Source: Vulcanimicrobiota bacterium (GTDB taxonomy: Bacteria; Vulcanimicrobiota; Vulcanimicrobiia; Eremiobacterales; Eremiobacteraceae). Taken from it: a stretch of 5,898 nucleotides of DNA. This document shows, piece by piece, positions 1 through 5,175 of the stretch (position 1 is its first letter; the number at the start of each line of letters is the position of its first letter). Under the pieces are notes generated by a model. That model did no database searches, was not told where the DNA came from, and saw nothing but the letters and a program-made list of their open reading frames with translations. The stretch covers positions 1 to 5,898 of the forward strand of contig JAFANK010000249.1 of the NCBI GenBank assembly GCA_019232725.1, in the 5' to 3' direction. The position numbers and the translations under genes were made by a program.

Positions 1-113
1 TTGCGCAGATCGGGCGTTTCGAGCGTGGCTCAGGGGAGGTTTGGGTGGAAGACCAAGGTGTGCGCAGCGCGCACACACCGCGTGGCTACGATCATCTCGC
101 GCGCACGCGCTAG
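1..113 (+). CDS. Possible C-terminal end of an unidentified protein (partial at left edge)
   Basis: Reading from base 3, this frame stays open to a TAG at 111-113 and would give 36 residues ending GYDHLARTR. Of the three rightward frames it has the most coding-like composition: about 25 of 36 third positions are G or C, and the codons resemble those of the clear genes downstream. Its stop lies 6 bases before a perfect hairpin (120-142) and faces the rpmB stop, as expected for a convergent gene pair. The peptide is rich in charged and glycine residues, with no membrane segment. I do not recognise the family and assign no function. The start lies outside the window. An internal 8-bp inverted repeat (58-76) is a caution that the stretch might instead be non-coding. 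Confidence 0.4.
   Translation, partial: AQIGRFERGSGEVWVEDQGVRSAHTPRGYDHLARTR
58..76. repeat. Perfect 8-bp inverted repeat, 3-base loop
   Basis: GTGTGCGC (58-65) and GCGCACAC (69-76) are exact reverse complements separated by AGC. As RNA they could form a tight GC-rich hairpin. No T-run follows on either strand. The repeat lies inside the possible partial gene at the left edge, where it would encode part of V-R-S-A-H. It may be a chance product of the alternating GC-rich sequence here, or a 3'-end structure. Confidence 0.45.
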
Positions 114-119
114 ATGTAG

Positions 120-142
120 GGGTGGCACTTTACGTGCCACCC
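120..142. terminator. Hairpin between convergent gene ends, probable bidirectional terminator
   Basis: GGGTGGCAC (120-128) pairs perfectly with GTGCCACCC (134-142) around a 5-base loop, TTTAC. The stem starts 6 bases after the rpmB stop on the minus strand and 6 bases after the TAG of the possible rightward gene, so it fills the gap between two convergent stops. No proper T-run follows on either strand: the minus strand continues CTACATC and the plus strand AATGCTTTAG. This is therefore not a textbook intrinsic terminator. It may be a weak or Rho-assisted terminator, or a 3' structure that protects the rpmB mRNA. Confidence 0.55.
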
Positions 143-148
143 AATGCT

Positions 149-340
149 TTAGACGGCTCGGGTAACCTTATTAGAGCGCAGGCAGGAGGTGCACACGCGG
201 CTGGTCTTCACGGTGCCGGCTTCGCGAATGCGGACCGACCGCAAATTGGGCAGCCAGCGGCGCCGCGTCTTGCGCATGGAATGGCTGACGTTGTTTCCCG
301 ACGCAGGGCCTTTGCCGCACACGTCGCATCGCTTGGCCAC
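149..340 (-). CDS. rpmB: Large ribosomal subunit protein bL28
   Basis: This 63-residue protein is a complete bL28, a small basic component of the 50S subunit. The N-terminus carries the family signature: KRCDVCGKGP, then GNNVSHS at about 16-22 and the basic block RKTRRRWLPNL at about 23-33. Two CxxC pairs (C5/C8 and C50/C53) form the zinc-ribbon version of the protein; many bacteria have a paralogue lacking these cysteines. The length is normal for the short form. The start is GTG (340-338 on the minus strand), supported by GAAAGGA (355-349) 8 bases upstream; no ATG lies closer. The stop is TAA. The gene is transcribed alone, divergent from the fakA operon, and ends at the 120-142 hairpin. 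An rpmB next to a DAK2-domain gene is common in Firmicutes and relatives. Confidence 0.97.
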   Translation of the reverse strand: MAKRCDVCGKGPASGNNVSHSMRKTRRRWLPNLRSVRIREAGTVKTSRVCTSCLRSNKVTRAV

Positions 341-348
341 GAAATGTA

Positions 349-355
349 TCCTTTC
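349..355 (-). promoter_or_regulatory. Ribosome binding site of rpmB
   Basis: Read on the minus strand this is GAAAGGA, a good Shine-Dalgarno match, 8 bases before a GTG. It fixes the rpmB start at 340 despite the non-ATG codon. Confidence 0.75.
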
Positions 356-396
356 GGCCGGAATTGGTCGTCAGAACGGGTGGAACAAAAAAGAAA

Positions 397-409
397 AGCC
401 TGACAGGCT
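397..409. promoter_or_regulatory. 13-bp dyad, possible operator, in the rpmB-fakA control region
   Basis: AGCCTG-A-CAGGCT is a perfect inverted repeat with 6-bp arms and a single central base. It lies directly upstream of the predicted fakA -10 box and covers the predicted rpmB transcription start, so a bound regulator could affect both genes. An A-rich run (387-397) adjoins it. On the minus strand this reads as a short stem (AGCCT-GTC-AGGCT) followed by TTTTCTTTTTT, so an attenuator-like element is the alternative reading. It does not resemble the FapR site known from Bacillus lipid genes. The regulator is unknown. Confidence 0.4.
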
Positions 410-417
410 GTTATATT
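409..417 (+). promoter_or_regulatory. Extended -10 promoter for the fakA operon (predicted)
   Basis: TGT-TATATT is an extended -10 element (TGn plus a 5/6 match to TATAAT). No convincing -35 box lies 16-18 bases upstream; that position is the A-rich run, which fits an extended -10 promoter. Transcription would begin near 424, leaving a leader of about 31 bases that contains the fakA ribosome binding site. No other candidate promoter is visible for the five-gene operon. Confidence 0.5.
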
Positions 418-442
418 AGCACACGGCAGATAGGCCCATCAA
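413..442 (-). promoter_or_regulatory. Sigma-70-type promoter for rpmB (predicted)
   Basis: On the minus strand TTGATG (442-437) is followed after 18 bases by TAATAT (418-413). The -10 is preceded by TGC, giving an extended -10. Each hexamer matches the consensus at 4 of 6 positions. Transcription would begin near 406, leaving a leader of about 66 bases with a U-rich first part. The -10 shares bases with the fakA -10 on the other strand, and the -35 overlaps the fakA ribosome binding site. Confidence 0.5.
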
Positions 443-445
443 GGG
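441..445 (+). promoter_or_regulatory. Ribosome binding site of fakA
   Basis: AAGGG lies 9 bases before the ATG at 455. It is a modest Shine-Dalgarno match that favours this start over the in-frame GTG codons at 503 and 509, which have no comparable site. Confidence 0.5.
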
Positions 446-454
446 CGACTGACC

Positions 455-2125
455 ATGAAAGATCGAGAGCAACCCACTTCCGTCGCAGGCCGGTCACGGC
501 CTGTGGCTGTGACGCGCATCGGGGGCAAGCGGTTCGTCGAGTTCGTCATCGCGGGCACGTATTTCTTACGGAAGTACCGAGCCATCGTCAACGATCTCAA
601 CGTTTTCCCCGTGCCCGATGGCGACACCGGTACGAACATGTTCCTCACCGTGCGCGCGGCGATGATCGAAGCGCGACGTTGCCGCACGGAGAAGCTCTCC
701 GCCGTTGCTGCTGCAGCCGCCCAAGGTTCGCTCATGGGTGCGCGCGGCAATTCCGGCGTCATCATCTCACAGATGTTCCGCGGCTTCGCGCACGCGGTGC
801 GCCATCGCGAAGCGATCGAGACGCTCGACCTGGCCATCGCCATGAACGATGCCGTGCAAGCCGCACGTCATGCATTGTTGAAACCTGTTGAAGGCACGAT
901 CTTGTCCGTCGCCGCCGCCGCCGCCGCTGCGGCGTTCAAAGCAGCCGTGCAAGAATCCGATTTTCTGACCGTGCTGCACGCGATGGTGGACGCTGCCAAC
1001 GAAGCCTTGGAGAAGACGCCCGAGCAGCTGCCCGTGCTCAAAGAAGCGAAGGTCGTCGATGCGGGTGGTCAAGGCTTCGTCTACTTTCTCGAGGGCTCGC
1101 TGCGGATGCTGCCCGGCCGTGCCCCCTACACGACCGCGTTCCCGCGCCGGCCAGTCCGGCGCACGACGTTCACCGCGCGCCAGAAAGTGGAACAGCATCG
1201 CTTCTGCACCGAATTCGTGCTCACGAGCGCACGCATCCCGGATCATGCGCTGCGGACCATGCTCGCAGAACACGGCGATTCGCTCATCGTCGCCGGTGGT
1301 GATGGCGCGCTGCGCGTGCATATCCACACCGACTACCCGTCCAAGGTGATGGACCTGGCCCGCGAATACGGCGATGTGTCCAAGTCCAAGGTCGACAACA
1401 TGGAAGAGCAGCACAACGTGCTCGTGGTGGACCGCGAGTCCAAACCGCGGGGCATCGTGTGCGTGGTGCCCGGTGACGGCTTCGCCAAGATCTGCAAAGA
1501 GCTCGGCGCAGATGTGACCGTGTTGGGCGGCGCGACGATGAATCCGTCGGTCAAAGATCTGCTCGTAGCCGTGAACAAGGTGCTCGCACCGGTCGTCTAT
1601 CTGTTCCCAAACGACAAAAATGTCATTGCGGCCGCGCGCGAAGTGCAGCCGTTGACCGATCGGCGGGTCGTGGTCGTGCCGACTCGCAGCGTCCCCGAGG
1701 GCATCGCAGCGCTCTTCGGTCTGCTCAACCAGCCGCCCGACGTCGACGTCGAACAGTCAGCAGATGCACTGCTCGGTGACTCGACGCTGGCCGCCAGCGG
1801 ATCGATCTTCCGGGCGGGCCGCGACGCGACGGTGTTCGGCGTGCGCGTGGGCAACGGGGAGCTCATGGGAGCGCTGGAAGGCCGCAACGGCGCGGGTGAC
1901 CGCATCATCAAAGGTGTCGATGCGGAGGCGATCGCTGCCGCGATGGTTGCCGAGTCGGGTGCACGCGATGCGTCGCTCATCACTCTGTACTACGGCAGCG
2001 CGCGGAAGCTCAAGGAAGCCGATCACGTGGCGGAGGCTTTGCGCCAGGCGTACCCAAACACCGCAGTCGAGGTGTACTATGGCGGTCAGTCCTCATCGGA
2101 CTATGTGATCTCTATTGAACGATAA
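455..2125 (+). CDS. fakA: Fatty acid kinase catalytic subunit FakA (DAK2/DhaL domain, YloV family)
   Basis: FakA phosphorylates a fatty acid held by a FakB protein, using ATP, to give acyl-phosphate for phospholipid synthesis. The 556-residue length is typical and all three regions are present. The N-terminal DhaL kinase domain has LNVFPVPDGDTGTNM at about 48-62 (D55 and D57 in the Mg-ATP motif), GARGNSGVIISQ at 95-106 and DAGGQGF at 202-208. The middle domain has RFCTEF at 249-254 and a VHIHTDYP segment near 288-294. The C-terminal domain, which docks FakB, has GGATMNPS at 358-365, FPNDKNV at 384-390, VVPTRSVPEGIAAL at 407-420 and YYGGQSSSDY at 541-550. The N-terminus is about 18 residues longer than in Bacillus YloV; GTG 503 or 509 could be the true start. 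An 8-alanine run lies at 153-160. It heads the operon and overlaps plsX by 11 bp. The plsX and fakB neighbours support the FakA call over other DAK2 kinases. Confidence 0.93.
   Translation: MKDREQPTSVAGRSRPVAVTRIGGKRFVEFVIAGTYFLRKYRAIVNDLNVFPVPDGDTGTNMFLTVRAAMIEARRCRTEKLSAVAAAAAQGSLMGARGNSGVIISQMFRGFAHAVRHREAIETLDLAIAMNDAVQAARHALLKPVEGTILSVAAAAAAAAFKAAVQESDFLTVLHAMVDAANEALEKTPEQLPVLKEAKVVDAGGQGFVYFLEGSLRMLPGRAPYTTAFPRRPVRRTTFTARQKVEQHRFCTEFVLTSARIPDHALRTMLAEHGDSLIVAGGDGALRVHIHTDYPSKVMDLAREYGDVSKSKVDNMEEQHNVLVVDRESKPRGIVCVVPGDGFAKICKELGADVTVLGGATMNPSVKDLLVAVNKVLAPVVYLFPNDKNVIAAAREVQPLTDRRVVVVPTRSVPEGIAALFGLLNQPPDVDVEQSADALLGDSTLAASGSIFRAGRDATVFGVRVGNGELMGALEGRNGAGDRIIKGVDAEAIAAAMVAESGARDASLITLYYGSARKLKEADHVAEALRQAYPNTAVEVYYGGQSSSDYVISIER
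911..934 (+). repeat. GCC trinucleotide repeat encoding polyalanine in fakA
   Basis: Five GCC codons in a row (911-925) are followed by GCT GCG GCG, giving eight consecutive alanines (residues 153-160 of FakA). They lie just after the conserved KPVEGTIL segment, in a predicted helix of the kinase domain. Helices here are alanine-rich in the family, so it probably does no harm, but the pure GCC part could change length by replication slippage. Confidence 0.7.
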
Positions 2126-3152
2126 GGACATCCGCGTCGCGATCGACGCGATGGGCGGGGACCACGCGCCTGAGGAGATCGTCGTCGGCGCATGCGAAGC
2201 GGCGCGCTCCATCGCCTGTCGCATCCTGCTCGTCGGCGATCGCGCACGCATCGATCCCATTGCCGCCCGCGCCGGTGGCTTGCCCGACAACATCGAGGTC
2301 GTGCACGCGGAGGGCACCGTGGCCATGGACGAAGCGCCGGCGGCCGCAGTGCGGCGCGGCCCATCGACCTCCATGGGAAAGATGATCGATCTCGTCCGCG
2401 ACGGCACCGCGCACGCCGCTTTCTCGGCTGGCAACAGCGGCGCACATCTGGCGATCGCCACGATACGGTTGCGCACGCTGCCGGGCATCGCCCGGCCGGC
2501 GATCGCAACAGCGTGGCCCGCACGGCACGGTCCCATGCTGCTGCTCGATGCCGGTGCGAACGTCGATTGTCGGCCCGAATGGCTCGCGCAGTTCGGCATC
2601 ATGGGCAGCGCCTATGCTCGTTCGGTGCTCGGCATCCCGCAGCCTAAGGTCGGGCTGCTCTCCGTGGGAGAAGAGGAGCGAAAGGGCAACGCGCTGACCG
2701 ACGCCGCTTTTCCGCTACTAGCGGCGGCGCCGATCGATTTCATCGGCAACGTCGAGGGGCGAGATCTGCTGCTCGGCCAAGCGCACGTGGTCGTCTGCGA
2801 CGGCTTCGTCGGCAATGTCGCGCTGAAGCTTGCAGAATCATCGGGCGAATATTTCTTCGGCGCGCTGCTCGAGCAGAGCAAGTCGACCCTGCGCGGCACG
2901 CTGGGATTGCTCATCCTCAAGCCTGCGTTGCGCGTCTTGCGCAAGCGCTTCGATCACCGTGAGTATGGCGGCGCGCCGCTGCTCGGTCTGCGCGGCATCA
3001 CCCTGATCGGCCATGGGCGCGCCGACGCATTGGCGATTCGCAGCGCGTGCCGTGCAGCGGTGTCGGCAGTGCGTCAAGATCTTGTCGGCAGCATCGGCGG
3101 CATGGCAGCGGCCGTCAGCGCAGCCCCGGCGGCGGTTGAGGCCACGCAGTGA
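2115..3152 (+). CDS. plsX: Phosphate acyltransferase PlsX
   Basis: PlsX interconverts acyl-ACP plus phosphate with acyl-phosphate plus ACP, and supplies acyl-phosphate to the membrane acyltransferase PlsY. It is a soluble or peripheral membrane enzyme. The 345 residues match the usual size, and the family signatures run end to end: AIDAMGGDHAP at 9-19, FSAGNSGA at 103-110, LLDAGAN at 143-149, SVGEEERKGN at 183-192, FIGNVEGRD at 209-217, VCDGFVGN at 227-234, YGGAPLLGLRG at 284-294 and GHGRADALAI at 299-308. The last 20 or so residues are an alanine-rich tail. The start is a TTG inside the end of fakA. A stop (2106-2108) lies just upstream in frame, and a later start would lose the IDAMGGD motif. 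No clear Shine-Dalgarno precedes it, so translation probably depends on ribosomes finishing fakA. It overlaps fakB by 4 bp. Confidence 0.98.
   Translation: MNDKDIRVAIDAMGGDHAPEEIVVGACEAARSIACRILLVGDRARIDPIAARAGGLPDNIEVVHAEGTVAMDEAPAAAVRRGPSTSMGKMIDLVRDGTAHAAFSAGNSGAHLAIATIRLRTLPGIARPAIATAWPARHGPMLLLDAGANVDCRPEWLAQFGIMGSAYARSVLGIPQPKVGLLSVGEEERKGNALTDAAFPLLAAAPIDFIGNVEGRDLLLGQAHVVVCDGFVGNVALKLAESSGEYFFGALLEQSKSTLRGTLGLLILKPALRVLRKRFDHREYGGAPLLGLRGITLIGHGRADALAIRSACRAAVSAVRQDLVGSIGGMAAAVSAAPAAVEATQ
3138..3141 (+). promoter_or_regulatory. Ribosome binding site of the degV/fakB gene
   Basis: GAGG inside the end of plsX lies 7 bases before the GTG at 3149. It supports that non-ATG start, which overlaps the plsX stop as GTGA. 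Confidence 0.55.
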
Positions 3153-3991
3153 GTCCAGTCGCGGTCGTCACTGACTCGACCGCGGATCTGGGCGACCTCG
3201 CAACCTCCGCGCACATCGCCGTTGTGCCCCTCACGATCTCGTTCGGCAACGAGCATTTCCGCGACGGCATCGACCTGTCGCGCGAGGAATTCTACAAACG
3301 GCTGGCCTCGAGCACCCATCCGCCGGCCACCGCGCAGCCTGCACCCTCCGCGCTCGCCGCTGTCTACACAAGGCTGCTCGGCGCCGGTGCATCGGGCATC
3401 GTCTCGCTCCATCTCTCAAGTGCGCTCTCAGGCACGTACAACTCGGCCGCGACCGCGGCGCGCGAAGTGGATGCCGATCGCATCGTGGTCATCGACACGC
3501 ACAGCGCTTCGCTCGGGCTCGGGCTCATCGCCCTGCAGGCAGCCGAAGATGCCCGCCTCGGCATGGACGTTGCAACGATCGCGCGACGCGCGCGCGACGA
3601 GAGCCCGAAAGTCCAGCTCCTGGCTGTCATCCCCACGCTTACCTATCTTGCGCGCGGTGGGCGCATCGGCGCGCTTGCGGGCTTGCTTGGCAACGTCTTG
3701 CGGATCGTTCCGATCGTCACGCTCAAAGATGGCGAGGTGGCCGAGTACGCAAAGGTGCGCACCTTCACTCGCGCTGTCGACCAAATGGTGGACATCACGA
3801 CCTCGCGCATCCAGGGGCGCGGGCGTGCACGCGTGGCCGTGCTGCATTCGGTTGCACCGGAGCTTGCCGACTCCGTCGCGCGACGGATCGAGGCCGCGGT
3901 GGCACCCGCGCTTTTGATCTCCGCATGCGTCGGGCCGACCGTTGGCACCCATGCTGGGCCCGGCGCCGTCGGCGTGGCGTTCATCCCATGA
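3149..3991 (+). CDS. fakB: DegV family fatty-acid-binding protein, probable FakB subunit
   Basis: DegV proteins hold one fatty acid; those that work with FakA (FakB) present it for phosphorylation and carry the acyl-phosphate to PlsX or PlsY. At 280 residues the protein is full length. Visible family features are VVTDSTADL at 6-14, PLTISFG...FRDGIDL at 27-43, the substrate-site loop TAQPAP at 61-66, LSSALSGTYNSA at 89-100, TYLARGGRIG at 165-174, VTLKDGE at 190-196 and GPTVGTHAGPGA at 262-273 with the conserved histidine H268. Many relatives have serine as the second residue of the TSQP loop; here it is A62. The start is GTG, overlapping the plsX stop, with GAGG upstream. Many DegV proteins have no proven partner. 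Here the operon with fakA and plsX argues strongly for a FakB role, though the fatty acid it prefers cannot be read from the sequence. Confidence 0.93.
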   Translation: MSPVAVVTDSTADLGDLATSAHIAVVPLTISFGNEHFRDGIDLSREEFYKRLASSTHPPATAQPAPSALAAVYTRLLGAGASGIVSLHLSSALSGTYNSAATAAREVDADRIVVIDTHSASLGLGLIALQAAEDARLGMDVATIARRARDESPKVQLLAVIPTLTYLARGGRIGALAGLLGNVLRIVPIVTLKDGEVAEYAKVRTFTRAVDQMVDITTSRIQGRGRARVAVLHSVAPELADSVARRIEAAVAPALLISACVGPTVGTHAGPGAVGVAFIP

Positions 3992-5175
3992 ACGGACCGC
4001 ACTGGTTGGAGCGCACGACTGACGCCGGACTTGGCTGCTACGTGCACGTGCCGTTTTGTGATCGCATCTGCCCGTATTGCGATTTCGCCGTCGTGCGCTA
4101 TGAGGGAGCGCAGCTGCAGCGCTACCTGACGGCACTCATCCAAGAGGTCGCCTCATCCAGCCGTGAAGGGCCACTACAGACGCTGTACATCGGCGGCGGC
4201 ACGCCTTCGGCGCTGCCACGCGCATCGGTGCAGCTGTTGCTGGCAACGCTATTCACCCGATTCCGCACCGAGCCCGGCACGATCGAGTGCACGCTCGAGG
4301 CCAATCCCGGACGCAACGAAGCAGATCTCGGCAGCTGGCGTTGTGCTGGCGTCAACCGTCTGTCGATCGGGGTGCAGTCGTTTGATGATGCTGAATTGCA
4401 CCGCCTCGGGCGCGCTCACACGGGAGCGCAAGCGATGGCCTTCTACGAAGCCGCACGCGGCGCCGGTTTTACGAACGTCAGCCTCGACCTCATCGCCGGC
4501 GTTCCCGGCCAAACAGTCGATGCATTTGCGCAGAACCTCGCTACGGCGATCCGTCTGGATCCCGACCACGTCTCGATCTACGGCTTACAGGTAGAAGAAG
4601 GCACGCCGTACGCGCGCTGGCGGCGGCGTGATCCGCGCGCGTTTTGTGGCGATGATATGCTGGCTGCAATGCTCGAGTGCGCTGATGCGACGCTCACCGC
4701 CGCCGGCTACGTGCACTATGAGATTTCGAATTTCGCAAAGCCAGGTTTTGAGAGCGCGCACAACACGGGATACTGGCGCCAGCGCGATTGTGTGGCGTTC
4801 GGCATGTCCGCCGCGGGTTACGAGCAGGGGCTGCGCTACCGCAACATCCGGGACCTCGAAGGTTATTGCGCCGCGATCGAGCGGGCTGGGAGCGCCCGTT
4901 GCGAGGAGGAGCACCTCGAGCCTGAGGCTCGACTAGGCGAAGCTGCGATGTTGGCACTGCGGACGTCCCGAGGAATCGATGCGCAAGACTTCGAGCGCCG
5001 CTTCGGGGTGCTCATCACAGACGTTTTCGCCCACGCTGCCCGAAGATGCATCGCTGCCGGTTTGCTCGAACAGGACCGCAGCGGCATGCGTCTGACGGCG
5101 CGTGGCCGGCTGCTCGCTAACTCCGTCTGCGCCGAGTTTCTCGAGCCGCAGCAAACGCACGTGGTGACGCATTGA
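3988..5175 (+). CDS. hemW: Heme chaperone HemW, radical SAM (HemN-like)
   Basis: HemW is a radical-SAM protein that binds heme and delivers it to targets such as respiratory enzymes. It is often mis-annotated as oxygen-independent coproporphyrinogen III oxidase. The 395 residues match the family. The [4Fe-4S] motif is YVHVPFCDRICPYCDF at 18-33, with C24, C28 and C31; F33 stands where true HemN has a fourth cysteine. Further signatures are YIGGGTPS at 67-74, EANPG at 104-108, NRLSIGVQSF at 123-132, LGRAH at 140-144, DLIAGVPGQT at 167-176, YEISNFA at 244-250 and the HN-x-x-YW motif at 258-263 that marks HemW. The C-terminal HemN-type domain covers about 310-380. The ATG at 3988 overlaps the fakB stop as ATGA; an in-frame ATG at 3925 would add 21 arginine-rich residues inside fakB and is unlikely. 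No functional tie to the lipid genes is known. Confidence 0.95.
   Translation: MNGPHWLERTTDAGLGCYVHVPFCDRICPYCDFAVVRYEGAQLQRYLTALIQEVASSSREGPLQTLYIGGGTPSALPRASVQLLLATLFTRFRTEPGTIECTLEANPGRNEADLGSWRCAGVNRLSIGVQSFDDAELHRLGRAHTGAQAMAFYEAARGAGFTNVSLDLIAGVPGQTVDAFAQNLATAIRLDPDHVSIYGLQVEEGTPYARWRRRDPRAFCGDDMLAAMLECADATLTAAGYVHYEISNFAKPGFESAHNTGYWRQRDCVAFGMSAAGYEQGLRYRNIRDLEGYCAAIERAGSARCEEEHLEPEARLGEAAMLALRTSRGIDAQDFERRFGVLITDVFAHAARRCIAAGLLEQDRSGMRLTARGRLLANSVCAEFLEPQQTHVVTH

Noticed and set aside
41..403. Rightward open frame of 120 codons over the left region
   Set aside because: It runs opposite to and across rpmB, a certain gene, and through the intergenic control region; its composition resembles no protein family.
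397..409. FapR-type operator for plsX control
   Set aside because: The dyad sequence does not match the AT-rich FapR consensus, and no other match is seen near fakA or plsX.
364..891. Rightward frame of 175 codons
   Set aside because: It overlaps fakA in another frame and gives an Arg/His-rich product typical of a shifted frame in GC-rich DNA.
767..1414. Long antisense frame (215 codons) opposite fakA
   Set aside because: The fakA family match runs through the whole stretch; long antisense frames are expected in GC-rich genes.
3925..3987. Upstream ATG giving HemW 21 extra residues
   Set aside because: The extra part is Arg/Trp-rich, lies inside the conserved C-terminus of fakB, and the ATGA overlap at 3988 is the natural start.
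4052..4080. Calling the radical SAM gene hemN (coproporphyrinogen III dehydrogenase)
   Set aside because: The residue after the third cysteine pair position is Phe rather than the extra Cys of HemN, and the HN-x-x-YW motif of HemW is present.
3428..4135. Long antisense frame (235 codons) opposite fakB and hemW
   Set aside because: It spans the junction of two certain genes and shows no recognisable motif.
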